DNA of 64,000 bases from Variovorax paradoxus (GCF_018614955.1 NZ_JAGGNV010000012.1:1-64000), one strand, 5' to 3'; shown: positions 15,364 to 24,812, counted from the first letter of the stretch. A program made the numbers and translations. The notes: generated from the sequence alone by a model not told the origin.

Positions 15364-17466
15364 TTGAAATCCAGTTTTTTCGCGCGGCGTCAGGCCGCAT
15401 CGCTCCTGGCCGGATGCCTGGCCGTGTCTGCAGAGGCGCAGGTTCTTGCACAAGCGGCGGCCGACGCCGTATTGCCCACGGTGCGGGTCGACGCCAGTGC
15501 CGAAGCCGAAACCGCGACGACGCCGGTGATCGGCTACCGCGCGAAGAACGCCGCCACCGCGACCAAGACCGATACGCCGCTTTCCGAAACGCCGCAGGCG
15601 GTGACGGTGATCACGCGCGACCAGATCGTGGACCAGGGTGCGACCAACCTGCAGGACGCGCTGGGCTATGCGGCCGGCGTGCGCTCCGACGCCTACGGCC
15701 TCGACGCGCGCACCGATTCTTTCCGCGTTCGCGGCGCTTATCCCGACGTCTACCTCGATGGCCTGCGCCAGGCCTACGGCTACTACACCAGCACCACGCG
15801 CACCGAGCCCTACATGCTCGAGCGCCTGGAGGTGCTGCGCGGGCCTTCGGGCATGCTGTTCGGGTCGGGCACGGCGGCCGGCATCGTCAATATGGTGAGC
15901 AAGCGGCCCTTGCTCGAAACCCAGCGTGAAGTGGGCATCCAGTACGGCAGCTGGAACCGCCGGCAGATCCAGGCCGACCTGACCGGTCCGCTGACCGAGG
16001 ACGGCCAGTGGTCCTATCGGCTGATCGCGGTGCAGCGCAAGGCCGACACGCAGGTCGACTTCGTGCCCGACGACCGCAGCCTGCTCGCGCCCTCGCTGAC
16101 CTGGCGCCCGAGCGCGGCGACCTCGCTCAGGCTGCAGGGCCTCTACCAGAAGGACAAGAGCGGGACGACCTCGCAGTTCTTTCCGTGGGAAGGCACGATC
16201 CTGCCGAACCCGAACGGCCGCCTGCCGACCAGCCGCTTCATCGGCGAGCCCGGCGACTACTACGACAGTGAGCGCAAGACCTTCGGCTGGCTGTTCGAGC
16301 ACAAGTTCAACGAGAACTTCGCCTTCCGCCAGAACTTCCGCCACGCGCAGAACGAAAACGACAACAGCTACCACTGGGGCGATTCCTTCACCATCACCGG
16401 CGGTTGGGGCGCCGACCCGGTCGGCAAACGCATCCTGTCGCGCTACCTCGACAGCTCGCTCACGCGCAATCGCATCGACACGCTGGACAACCATCTCGAG
16501 AGCCACTTCGACACCGGCGCGCTCAAGCACACGCTGCTGGTCGGCGCCGACTACCAGCACCATCGCGAGAACTCGTGGGTCGGACTCTCCACCAGCGAGA
16601 TCGACGCCTATGCGCCGATCTATGGCAACCGGCTGGAGCCGGAACGCATCGCGCGCCCGCGCACCACGCAGCGCGCGACCGGCATCTACCTGCAGGACCA
16701 GATCAAGCTGGGCAACTGGAACTTCATCGCCGGCCTGCGGCATGACCGCGCTGTTGCCGGCGCCGAAGGCAGCGAGGACGCCAGGGACAGCGCGACCAGC
16801 AAGCGCTTCGGCGTGCTGTATGCCTTCCCCTCGGGCTGGTCGCCGTACGTGAGCTATGCCGAGTCCTTCACGCCGCAGTCGCCTCGCGACGGCCGGGTGT
16901 TCACGCCGCTGCGCGGCGAGCAGTGGGAAGCGGGCGTCAAGTACGAGCCCGCGGGTCGGGGCCTTGCCTTCAACGCCGCGGTCTACGACCTGCGCGAGAA
17001 GAACCAGATCGCACAGCCAATCCCCAACGTCTACACGCAGATCGGCGAGACCAAGACGCGCGGCGTCGAGCTCGAGGCCAAGGGCTCGATCACGCCGAAC
17101 CTGGACGTCACGGCGCATTACAACTACACCGACCTCGACCCGCAGCTCGAAGGCCTGCCGCGCCACCAGGCGGCCGTCTGGGCCAAGTACCGCTTCGCCA
17201 TCGCCGGCACGCCGGGCTTCTCGGCCGGCGCGGGCGTGCGCTACATGGGCGCCTTCCGCGACGTCTCCTTCGGCGGCTACGGCCCGCGCATCCCCAGCGT
17301 CGCGCTGCTGGACGTCGTGTTCGCCTACGAGACCGCGAAGTGGCGCTATGCGCTGAACATCAACAACGCGACGGACAAGGAGTACTTCAGCACCTGCCTC
17401 GCGCGCGGCGACTGCTGGTGGGGCACGCGCCGCAACGTGGTGGCCAGCGCCACCTACCGTTTCTGA
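15364..17466 (+). CDS. TonB-dependent siderophore receptor
   Basis: A 700-aa outer-membrane receptor. The only plausible start is the TTG at 15364, as no internal Met lies before about residue 152. It has a signal peptide, then a plug domain with the siderophore-receptor signature: PLSETPQAVTVITRDQI, SFRVRGAYPDVYLDG and RLEVLRGPSGMLFGSGTAAG. The barrel ends with a terminal aromatic (Tyr-Arg-Phe), as expected for BAM insertion. It probably takes up ferric-siderophore and is followed by a PepSY membrane protein that may reduce or release the iron. The substrate is unknown. A Fur-like box lies upstream. Confidence 0.93.
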   Translation: MKSSFFARRQAASLLAGCLAVSAEAQVLAQAAADAVLPTVRVDASAEAETATTPVIGYRAKNAATATKTDTPLSETPQAVTVITRDQIVDQGATNLQDALGYAAGVRSDAYGLDARTDSFRVRGAYPDVYLDGLRQAYGYYTSTTRTEPYMLERLEVLRGPSGMLFGSGTAAGIVNMVSKRPLLETQREVGIQYGSWNRRQIQADLTGPLTEDGQWSYRLIAVQRKADTQVDFVPDDRSLLAPSLTWRPSAATSLRLQGLYQKDKSGTTSQFFPWEGTILPNPNGRLPTSRFIGEPGDYYDSERKTFGWLFEHKFNENFAFRQNFRHAQNENDNSYHWGDSFTITGGWGADPVGKRILSRYLDSSLTRNRIDTLDNHLESHFDTGALKHTLLVGADYQHHRENSWVGLSTSEIDAYAPIYGNRLEPERIARPRTTQRATGIYLQDQIKLGNWNFIAGLRHDRAVAGAEGSEDARDSATSKRFGVLYAFPSGWSPYVSYAESFTPQSPRDGRVFTPLRGEQWEAGVKYEPAGRGLAFNAAVYDLREKNQIAQPIPNVYTQIGETKTRGVELEAKGSITPNLDVTAHYNYTDLDPQLEGLPRHQAAVWAKYRFAIAGTPGFSAGAGVRYMGAFRDVSFGGYGPRIPSVALLDVVFAYETAKWRYALNINNATDKEYFSTCLARGDCWWGTRRNVVASATYRF

Positions 17467-17486
17467 ACCCCTGAGAAAAAACCGCG

Positions 17487-18668
17487 ATGAACAGCCGACG
17501 AATCAAGACCTGGGCCTGGGCGCACAAGTGGAGCAGCCTGGTCTGCACCGTGTTCATGCTGCTCCTGTGCATCACGGGGCTGCCGCTGATCTTTCATCAC
17601 GAGATCGGCCACCTGCTGGGCACCGAGGTCGATGCACCGAAGATGCCCGCCGGCACGCCGCGCGCCAGCCTGGACCGCGTGATCGAGGTCGCGCACGCGC
17701 TGCATCCGGAGCGCGTGGTGCAGTTCGTCTCGCAGCCCGAGGACGACGACGGGCTGTGGTTCGTCACGCTGACGCCGACGCCGGCGCCGACCGAGGACTT
17801 CAAGTCGGTCGCGGTCGACGCGCGCACGGCCCAGGTGCTGGCGCAGCCCAAGTTCGACGAAGGCTTCATGTACGTGATGCTGAAGCTGCACGTCGATCTG
17901 TTCGCGGGCCTTCCGGGCAAGCTGTTCCTCGGCTTCATGGGCCTGCTGCTGCTGGTGGCGATCGTCTCCGGCGTGGTGCTCTATTCGCCCTTCATGCGCA
18001 AGCTCGACTTCGGCACCGTGCGGCGCGAGCGCCGGCCGCGCCTGAAGTGGCTGGACCTGCACAACCTGCTCGGCATCGTGACCCTGGTGTGGGCCTTCAC
18101 CGTCGGCGCCACCGGCATGATCAACACCTGGGCCGACCTGATCATCAAGTACTGGCAGTACGACCAGCTGAGCACGCTGCTCGCGCCCTACCAGGGGCAG
18201 CCCGAAGTGCCGAAGGCCGAGCGCGGCTCGGTGCAGCGCTCGCTGGAACTGGCGCTGCAACGCGCCCCGGACACCAAGGTTTCCTTCATCGCCTTCCCGG
18301 GCACGGCCTTCTCGAGCCCGCACCACAACACCGTCTTCCTGCGCGGCAACGAGCCCTTCACTTCGCGCCTGCTGCAGCCGGTGCTGGTCGACGCCAAGAC
18401 CAACGAGGTGACGGCCACCCCCCAGCTCCCGTGGTACCTCACGGCGCTGCTGGTCTCGCAGCCGCTGCACTTCGGCGACTACGGCGGCATGCCGATGCAG
18501 ATCATCTGGGCGCTGCTCGACATCGCGACCATCATCGTGCTGGGCAGCGGGCTCTATCTGTGGCTCAAGCGCGGCAGCGCAGTGCCGGCCGCGGCGCGTG
18601 CCGGCGAGGCGGAGCACCAGGCCGTCCAGCTGGCGCAGCCCGCCGCGACGGCGAAGGCGGGCTCATGA
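17487..18668 (+). CDS. PepSY-associated membrane protein, ferric reductase-like
   Basis: A 393-aa protein with four membrane segments (about residues 16-38, 147-172, 190-212 and 335-365) and the PepSY_TM arrangement: an N-terminal Trp/His-rich helix with WAWAHKWSSL, conserved HHEIGH after the first span, and LHNLLGIVTLVW in a later span. Members of this family next to TonB receptors are proposed inner-membrane reductases that release iron from siderophores; the His residues near the spans could bind heme. It is 20 bases downstream of the receptor gene and overlaps the next small gene by 4 bases, so the three form an operon. Confidence 0.85.
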   Translation: MNSRRIKTWAWAHKWSSLVCTVFMLLLCITGLPLIFHHEIGHLLGTEVDAPKMPAGTPRASLDRVIEVAHALHPERVVQFVSQPEDDDGLWFVTLTPTPAPTEDFKSVAVDARTAQVLAQPKFDEGFMYVMLKLHVDLFAGLPGKLFLGFMGLLLLVAIVSGVVLYSPFMRKLDFGTVRRERRPRLKWLDLHNLLGIVTLVWAFTVGATGMINTWADLIIKYWQYDQLSTLLAPYQGQPEVPKAERGSVQRSLELALQRAPDTKVSFIAFPGTAFSSPHHNTVFLRGNEPFTSRLLQPVLVDAKTNEVTATPQLPWYLTALLVSQPLHFGDYGGMPMQIIWALLDIATIIVLGSGLYLWLKRGSAVPAAARAGEAEHQAVQLAQPAATAKAGS

Positions 18669-18865
18669 CGAAGCACCACCATCGCCCCCGCTTCTGGCAC
18701 ATGTGGGGCTGGCCGATCGTGCTGGGCGTGCTGACCTGCATCGGCCTCGTGTCGGCGCTCTTCAGCGACGGCGGTGCCGGCGATGCACTGGCATGGGTCG
18801 CGCTCGGCATTCCGTGCGCAGTGTGCGCCTGGTACGGCTGGCGCCGGCCGGCGCGGCGTTCGTAG
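18665..18865 (+). CDS. Small membrane protein of the siderophore-uptake operon
   Basis: A 66-aa protein, ATG overlapping the PepSY stop codon (ATGA), so translation is coupled. It has a His-rich N-terminus (KHHHRPRFWHMW) and two membrane spans (about residues 16-32 and 40-58). Small proteins of this shape often follow PepSY genes; the function is unknown, but the overlap makes a role with the PepSY protein likely. Confidence 0.78.
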   Translation: MTKHHHRPRFWHMWGWPIVLGVLTCIGLVSALFSDGGAGDALAWVALGIPCAVCAWYGWRRPARRS

Positions 18866-18939
18866 AACCCTCACGCGATCCAGCGCCATAGGGTCTTGCC
18901 CGTCGTGGCGGCGCCGCGGCTGACTGCAGAATCGCCGCG

Positions 18940-21060
18940 ATGAAATCCTCCGTCGCCACGGCCTGCCTGCTGCTTCTTTCCGCCTCCGCCGCCCAGGCGC
19001 AGGATGCCGAGTCCGCGCCCACGCTGCGCGAGATCACGGTGTCCACGCCGCGCGGTGCGGCGCGGCCTTTCGACGTGCCCGGTTCGGTCGACCGCGTGGA
19101 AGGCAGCGAGATGCGCGACGCGCGCCTGCAGGTGAACCTGTCCGAAAGCCTGGGCGCAGTGCCGGGGCTGCAGATCCAGAACCGCCAGAACTACGCGCAG
19201 GACCTGCAGCTGTCGATACGCGGCTTCGGCGCGCGATCCACCTTCGGCGTGCGCGGCGTGCGCCTCTATGTCGACGGCATTCCGGCCACGCTGCCCGACG
19301 GCCAGGGCCAGACTTCCAACATCGACATCGCCTCGGCCGACCGCGTCGAGATCCTGCGCGGGCCTTTCTCGGCGCTCTACGGCAATTCCTCGGGCGGCGT
19401 GGTGCAGGTGTTCACCGAGGACGGGCAGGGGCCGCCGACGCTCGGCTTCTCGGTCGCCGGCGGCAGCTTCGGCACCGCGCGCATCGGCAGCAAGCTCAGC
19501 GGTTCCTCGGGCGCGGTCGACTACCTGCTGAGCGCCAGCCGCTTCCACACGGACGGCTGGCGCGACCACAGCACGGCCGATCGCGAGATCCAGAACGGCA
19601 AGCTGGGCTTCCGGCTCGACGACGGCAGCAAGCTCACGCTGGTCTTCAACAGCGTGCATCTCCATGCGCAGGATCCGCTGGGGCTCTCGGCCAGCCAGTA
19701 CGCGCTGAACCCGCGCGGCGTCGATCCGGTCGCCACGCAATTCGATACGCGCAAGACCGTGGACCAGCAGCAGCTCGGCCTGACTTACGAGCGCCGCATC
19801 GATGCCGTGAACACGCTGCGCCTGATGGTCTATGGCGGCCAGCGCAGCACCGTCCAGTTCCAGGCGATTCCGACCTTCGTGCAGCAAAACCCGTTGCATG
19901 CCGGCGGCGTGATCGACCTGGCGCGCGACTACGGCGGCGTGGACCTGCGCTGGAGTTCGAGGCTGCAGCTGGCCGACCGGCCCTTCGACCTGGTCGCCGG
20001 CCTGGCCTACGACGACCTGCGCGAGCGCCGCCGCGGCTGGGAAAACTTCGTCGGCCCGCCCAGCGCGCCGCTGGCCCGGGGGGTGCAAGGCCGGTTGCGC
20101 CGCAACGAGCGCAACGAGGTGCGCAATCTCGATCCCTATGTGCAGGGAAGCTGGCGCTTCGCCGATCGCTGGACGCTCGAAGCCGGCGTGCGACGCAGCA
20201 CCGTGCGCTTTTCGTCGAACGATCTCTACATCGTCGGCCCGAACCGCGACGACAGCGGCAGCGCGCGCTACCGCAAGACCCTGCCCGTGGCCTCGCTGCG
20301 CTACGAGGCCGCGCCCGATCTGGCGCTCTATGCGTCTGCCGGCCGCGGTTTCGAGACGCCGACGCTCAACGAGCTCTCCTACCGCGCCGACGGCATCGGC
20401 GGGCTCAACTTCGCGCTGCAGCCTTCGGTCAACACCAGCGTCGAGGTCGGTGCCAAGGCGCGGCTGGCGGGCGGCCTGCTCACCGCGGCGTTGTTCCAGA
20501 CCCGCACGCGCGACGAGATCGTGACCAACACCAACTTCGGCGGCCGCGCCACCTTCCAGAACGCCGGCCGCACCCAGCGCGACGGCTTCGAGCTCTCCTG
20601 GCTGCACGAAACGGCGAACCACTGGCGCACGCAGCTCGCCTACACCTGGCTCGATGCGCGCTACCGCGATGGCTTCTGCTCGCCGACGCCCTGCAGCGCG
20701 ATCAGCACGGTGCCCGCGGGCAACCGCATCCCCGGGATCGCGGAGCACGCGCTCTTCGCCTCCTTCGGCTGGGTACCGCCCGAAGGCTGGCGCGCCGGCA
20801 CCGAGCTGCGCGCGCTCGGCCGCATCCAGGCCAACGATCGAAACGAGGTTGTAGTGCCCGGCTACGTGGTGGTGGCGCTGTATGCGGGCTACGTCAAGCG
20901 CTGGGAGCGCTGGGAGTTCAACGCCTTCGCGCGCGTGGACAACCTCTTCGACCGTGGCTACATCGGCTCGGTGATCGTCAACGAGGCGAACGCGCGCTAT
21001 TTCGAGCCCGCGCCCGGCCGCAACTGGACGATCGGCATGGGAGCGGCGTATCGTTTCTGA
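18940..21060 (+). CDS. YncD/PqqU-like TonB-dependent receptor
   Basis: A 706-aa outer-membrane receptor with a signal peptide (SAAQAQ) and a TonB box region (LREITVST). The plug motifs are close to the YncD/PqqU type: QLSIRGFGARSTFGVRG, RLYVDGIPATLPDGQGQ and RVEILRGPFSALYGN. The barrel ends in Ala-Tyr-Arg-Phe. YncD of E. coli takes up pyrroloquinoline quinone; the same substrate is a suggestion only. No Fur-like box is visible in the 74-bp gap upstream. Its stop codon directly abuts the ATG of the next gene. Confidence 0.87.
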   Translation: MKSSVATACLLLLSASAAQAQDAESAPTLREITVSTPRGAARPFDVPGSVDRVEGSEMRDARLQVNLSESLGAVPGLQIQNRQNYAQDLQLSIRGFGARSTFGVRGVRLYVDGIPATLPDGQGQTSNIDIASADRVEILRGPFSALYGNSSGGVVQVFTEDGQGPPTLGFSVAGGSFGTARIGSKLSGSSGAVDYLLSASRFHTDGWRDHSTADREIQNGKLGFRLDDGSKLTLVFNSVHLHAQDPLGLSASQYALNPRGVDPVATQFDTRKTVDQQQLGLTYERRIDAVNTLRLMVYGGQRSTVQFQAIPTFVQQNPLHAGGVIDLARDYGGVDLRWSSRLQLADRPFDLVAGLAYDDLRERRRGWENFVGPPSAPLARGVQGRLRRNERNEVRNLDPYVQGSWRFADRWTLEAGVRRSTVRFSSNDLYIVGPNRDDSGSARYRKTLPVASLRYEAAPDLALYASAGRGFETPTLNELSYRADGIGGLNFALQPSVNTSVEVGAKARLAGGLLTAALFQTRTRDEIVTNTNFGGRATFQNAGRTQRDGFELSWLHETANHWRTQLAYTWLDARYRDGFCSPTPCSAISTVPAGNRIPGIAEHALFASFGWVPPEGWRAGTELRALGRIQANDRNEVVVPGYVVVALYAGYVKRWERWEFNAFARVDNLFDRGYIGSVIVNEANARYFEPAPGRNWTIGMGAAYRF

Positions 21061-21684
21061 ATGGACTTCAGGGATCGACGCGATGCGGGCCGCAAGCTCG
21101 CCAAGGCACTGGACCCATGGCGCGGGCGGCCCGACGTCGTCGTGCTCGCGTTGCCGCGCGGCGGCGTGCCGGTGGCCTGGGAAGTCGCGCACTTGCTGGG
21201 CGCACCGCTCGACGTGCTGGTGGTGCGCAAGCTCGGCTTTCCGGGCCAGGAAGAATTCGCGATGGGCGCCATCGCATCGGGCGGCGTGCGCGTGATGTCG
21301 GAGCTGCCCGGCTTCTGGCCGGTATCGGAGCAGGCCATCGAGGCCGTGGTCGCGCGCGAAACAGAAGAGCTGGCGCGGCGCGAGCAGCTCTACCGCGGCC
21401 AGCGCGCGCCGCTCGCGCTGGCGGGGCGTGTCGTGATACTGGTCGACGACGGCCTCGCCACTGGCGCCACCATGCACGCGGCCGTGCTCGCGGCCCGGGC
21501 GGCGCAGCCGCAGCGCATCATCGTGGCGGTGCCGGTGGCTTCGCGCGAGGCTGTCCAGTTGCTCGGCACCGTGGCCGACGAGGTGGTGAGCGTCTTCACG
21601 CCCGAGCACTTCCGGGCGGTCGGGCTCTGGTATGCGGACTTCGGGCAGACCAGCGACGACGAAGTTCGAGAGTTCTTGCGCTAG
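21061..21684 (+). CDS. Phosphoribosyltransferase-domain protein
   Basis: A 207-aa protein with the type I PRTase fold: VVVLALPRGGVPVAWEVA near the N-terminus, RKLGFPGQEEFAMGAIASGG, and the PRPP-binding motif VILVDDGLATGATM (about 123-136). Such stand-alone proteins are usually annotated as putative phosphoribosyltransferases of unknown substrate. Its ATG follows the receptor stop codon with no spacer (TGA ATG), so the two are translationally linked, an unusual partnership. Confidence 0.88.
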   Translation: MDFRDRRDAGRKLAKALDPWRGRPDVVVLALPRGGVPVAWEVAHLLGAPLDVLVVRKLGFPGQEEFAMGAIASGGVRVMSELPGFWPVSEQAIEAVVARETEELARREQLYRGQRAPLALAGRVVILVDDGLATGATMHAAVLAARAAQPQRIIVAVPVASREAVQLLGTVADEVVSVFTPEHFRAVGLWYADFGQTSDDEVREFLR

Positions 21685-21687
21685 GCA

Positions 21688-22011
21688 TCAAATCTGCGTT
21701 TCCGGCAGGCGCACCGTGAGGCCGTCGAGCGCCGCACTCATCGCGATCTGGCAGGACAGGCGGCTGGTGGGCCGGCGCTCGGCGGCGACGACTTCGAGCA
21801 ACCCGCTCTCCAGATCGTCGGGCGGCGGCAGGCGGTCGAAGAAGGCCTCGTCGACGTAGACATGGCAGGTCGCGCAGGAGCAGCAGCCGCCGCACTCGGC
21901 GTCGATGCCGCGCACGTTGTGGCGGATGGCGTTCTCCATCACGCTGGTGCCGGCCTTGGCGTCGACCTCGCGCGTGCTGCCGTCCTTGAGGATGTAATGG
22001 ATCGTGGGCAT
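21688..22011 (-). CDS. [2Fe-2S] ferredoxin, adrenodoxin type
   Basis: A 107-aa ferredoxin. The cluster ligands are Cys40, Cys46, Cys49 (C-x5-C-x2-C in ECGGCCSCATC) and Cys87 (LSCQI), the adrenodoxin/putidaredoxin pattern. It probably carries electrons to the Rieske oxygenase encoded two genes upstream in the same operon. No ferredoxin reductase is in the cluster. It ends 4 bases from the convergent phosphoribosyltransferase gene. Confidence 0.92.
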   Translation of the reverse strand: MPTIHYILKDGSTREVDAKAGTSVMENAIRHNVRGIDAECGGCCSCATCHVYVDEAFFDRLPPPDDLESGLLEVVAAERRPTSRLSCQIAMSAALDGLTVRLPETQI

Positions 22012-22023
22012 TTCGAGAAGAAC

Positions 22024-23463
22024 TCAGAACATGTCGAAGTATTCGCGGTGTTCCCACTCGCTCACTTCGAGGTTGAAGCGCGCGATCTCCGCCTCCTTGA
22101 TGTGGCACAGGTAGTCGACGAAGACCTTGCCCAGCTGCTCGACGAGCATCGCGTCCTGGCGCAGGCAGGCGAGTGCATCGCCGAGCGAGCGCGGCAGTTG
22201 CTCGGCCGGCGTTTCGTAGGGCGCGTCGGCCGAGGGGCCGGGATCGATCCTGTTTCGGATGCCGTCCAGGCCCGAGAACAGCTGCGACGCCAGGTAGAGG
22301 TAGGGGTTGGCGGTCGGCTCGCCGACGCGGTTCTCGATGCGCGTCGCGCTCTGGCCCGGTCCGCCGAGCACGCGCAGCATCGCGCCGCGGTTGTCGCGCG
22401 CCCAGATCGCGCGGTCGGGCGCGAGCGAGAAGGGGCGGTAGCGGCGGTAGCCGTTGATGGTCGGGCTCGCGAGCGCGGCAGCGCCGCAGGCGTGGGTCTT
22501 GAGGCCGCCGAGGTAATGCAGGCCGAGCTCGCTCAGGTCCTGTCCCTCGGCTTCGGGCATGAAGGCGTTGATGCCGTCGCTCTTGCGCCTGAGCGACTGG
22601 TGCAGGTGCCAGCCGCTGGACATCACGTTCGGAATGCGCGGGCGGCACATGAAGGTGGCGTGCATGCCGTGGCGCTGGCAGATCTGCTTGATCGCGCTGC
22701 GCAAGAGCACCATGGTGTCGGCCGGCAGCACGCCGGCGGTGGGGCCGAAGGTGAGCTCGAACTGGCTCGGACCGAACTCGATCTCGAGCGAGCGCAGCGG
22801 CAGGCCGAGTGCGACCAGCTGCGAGCGCAGCAGCTCCATCAGCGCGTCGACACGGTCGTAGCGCAGCTCGGTCAAATACTGGTGGCCGTGCGAGAGCAGC
22901 GAGACGCGCGGCGGCTCGCCGGGTTGCCCGGAGTCGGCCAGCTGCATGCGTGCGTCCTCGAGCCTGAAGACGTGGAACTCGACCTCGAGGCCGGCCACGA
23001 AATCCAGGCCCAGTGCGTCGAGCTGCCGCACCGCGCGCTGCAGGATCTGGCGCGTCGCGAAGGGGCAGGGCCGGCCGTCGGCCATGTAGGCATCGCACAG
23101 CACCCAGCCGGTGCGCGGCGCCCAGGGCAGCAGCTTGTAGGTGGACGGGTCGGCGACGATGGTGAAGTCGGCGCCGCCCTGCAGCCCCTCGATGGCGAAG
23201 CCGCCGCCGGTGGTGAAGACCGGGAACACCGTTTTGTGCGAGGTGTCCTTGGCCAGCAGGGTGGAGGTGAGGTTCACGCCCTCGAACAAGGCCGAGGCGG
23301 CTTCGCTCGCCACCAGCGTCTTGCCGCGCAGGAGTCCGTGCTGGTCCGGCCAGGCGAAGCGCACGGTGTCGACTTCGCCGCTCGAAAGTCGTTGGGCCAG
23401 TTCCTTGGCTTGAAGCCGCTGGTCGTCGGACCAGAGGCCGAAGCGCTCGACGAATCGGGTCAT
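22024..23463 (-). CDS. Glutamine synthetase-family ligase
   Basis: I use the ATG at 23463; a TTG two codons upstream is also possible. The 479-aa protein has the GS catalytic layout: EVEFHVF, LEIEFGPSQFELTF, SSGWHLHQSL, an APDRAIWARDNRGA segment, and RIENRVGEPTANPYL near the end. GS-family proteins outside nitrogen assimilation often ligate glutamate to amines or polyamines, for example in aniline or isopropylamine pathways. Placed between a ferredoxin and a Rieske oxygenase, a gamma-glutamylation step before ring or N-oxidation is plausible, but no substrate can be read. Confidence 0.88.
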   Translation of the reverse strand: MTRFVERFGLWSDDQRLQAKELAQRLSSGEVDTVRFAWPDQHGLLRGKTLVASEAASALFEGVNLTSTLLAKDTSHKTVFPVFTTGGGFAIEGLQGGADFTIVADPSTYKLLPWAPRTGWVLCDAYMADGRPCPFATRQILQRAVRQLDALGLDFVAGLEVEFHVFRLEDARMQLADSGQPGEPPRVSLLSHGHQYLTELRYDRVDALMELLRSQLVALGLPLRSLEIEFGPSQFELTFGPTAGVLPADTMVLLRSAIKQICQRHGMHATFMCRPRIPNVMSSGWHLHQSLRRKSDGINAFMPEAEGQDLSELGLHYLGGLKTHACGAAALASPTINGYRRYRPFSLAPDRAIWARDNRGAMLRVLGGPGQSATRIENRVGEPTANPYLYLASQLFSGLDGIRNRIDPGPSADAPYETPAEQLPRSLGDALACLRQDAMLVEQLGKVFVDYLCHIKEAEIARFNLEVSEWEHREYFDMF

Positions 23464-23476
23464 GTGCAAATCGTCC

Positions 23477-24799
23477 TCAGGCGCCGAGCCGGGCCGAGGC
23501 CCAGTCGGACTTGAGGCGCCGCTCGCGGTCGGCGGCCTGCCAGTAGGCGCCGGTGTCGCTGCCTTCGCCGATGCCGTCGATCGAGGGCGGGCCGGTCAGC
23601 GCACCGGCCTGGGCAGCGTCGATCAGCATCGGCGCGCTCTCGCCGGCCTGCGTGCTCTCGATCGCGCGCACCAGCATGCGTCGGTAGGCGATGATGCCCT
23701 TGTCGGTCGATCCCAGGTGCTCGCGCGTGCGGTCCTGGATCGGGCCCTGCGACTCCACCGCCCACTGGTCGTGCACGTTGATGTCGCTGCCCATGCCGGT
23801 GTAGGTCTCGGTGAGCTGCTCTTCGACGCTGAAGCCGTAGTTGTTGCGCTTGTTCTTGCGCGAGGTGTAGTGGGGCAGTTCGTAGAGCTCGAGGCGCTGG
23901 TCGCGCATCTGCTGCTTGTCCACCGGGCCGGTGAAGCTGGTGAAGATCGCAAACCAGTAGCAGTGGGTGTCGTCGACCGGCACATGCCATTGCGAGATGG
24001 TCATCTCGGCGCTCATCGGGATCACGAAGGCCTGCGGAAACACCACGTTGGTCACGCGCACGTGCGTGCGCGATTCGCTGAGCTTGCGCAGGGCCGTGAG
24101 GCGCATGCCGTAGTCGGTCGGTTCGACGCTGATGTCGGGGCGGTCGTATTCGCGCAGCACCTTGGTGATCGGCATGTCGGAGTCGGCCGAGGCACCACGG
24201 AACTGCTTGCCGTAGCTCTCGGAGGTGTCCTCGTCCTCGAAGAAGCGGTGCAGGTAGGAGGCATGGGCCGGATCGATGCCGACCTCCAGCGCCTGCAGCC
24301 AGTTGCATTCGATGAGGCCCTTGAAGGCGAAGGTGTGGGTCTCGGGCGCGACGAAGCAGTCGAAGTCCGCAAAGGCGGGCGGCTGGCCTTCGCCGATGTA
24401 GGTGAAGACCACGCCGCTTTTCTCCACCACCGGGTAAGCCGCCTGCTTGATGCGCGTGCACAGCTTGCTGCCGGCGGGCTCGGCCGGCGTCTCGAGGCAG
24501 TTGCCCTTGGCGTCGAACAGCCAGCCGTGGAAGGCGCAGCGCAGGCCGCCGCGCTCGAGGCGGCCGAAAGCGAGGTCGGCGCCGCGGTGCGGGCAGTCGC
24601 GGTCGAGCATGCCCAGCTGGCCGCTTTCGTCGCGGAACAGCACGAAGTGCTGGCCCATCAGCTGCACCGGCTTGACCGGGCGCGGGCCCGCGAGCTCATC
24701 GGCCAGCGCCACCGGCTGCCAGTAGCGGCGCAGCAGCTTGCCGGCCGGCGCGCCGGGGCCGACGCGGGTGATGAGATCGTTTTGTTCGGCGCTTATCAT
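23477..24799 (-). CDS. Rieske non-heme iron oxygenase, phthalate type
   Basis: I use the ATG at 24799 (GGAG ribosome site); this gives 440 aa. The Rieske cluster ligands are Cys69/His71 (DCPHRGADL) and Cys88/His91 (CAFHGW). The mononuclear iron site is in EVGIDPAHASYLHRF (Asp176, His179, His184). Members open, dihydroxylate or dealkylate small aromatics or amines with a reductase and often a ferredoxin. The gene is first in a three-gene operon with the GS-like ligase and ferredoxin. The electron-supplying reductase is not here. The substrate is unknown. Confidence 0.9.
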   Translation of the reverse strand: MISAEQNDLITRVGPGAPAGKLLRRYWQPVALADELAGPRPVKPVQLMGQHFVLFRDESGQLGMLDRDCPHRGADLAFGRLERGGLRCAFHGWLFDAKGNCLETPAEPAGSKLCTRIKQAAYPVVEKSGVVFTYIGEGQPPAFADFDCFVAPETHTFAFKGLIECNWLQALEVGIDPAHASYLHRFFEDEDTSESYGKQFRGASADSDMPITKVLREYDRPDISVEPTDYGMRLTALRKLSESRTHVRVTNVVFPQAFVIPMSAEMTISQWHVPVDDTHCYWFAIFTSFTGPVDKQQMRDQRLELYELPHYTSRKNKRNNYGFSVEEQLTETYTGMGSDINVHDQWAVESQGPIQDRTREHLGSTDKGIIAYRRMLVRAIESTQAGESAPMLIDAAQAGALTGPPSIDGIGEGSDTGAYWQAADRERRLKSDWASARLGA

Positions 24800-24812
24800 G
24801 GGATTGGCTCCG

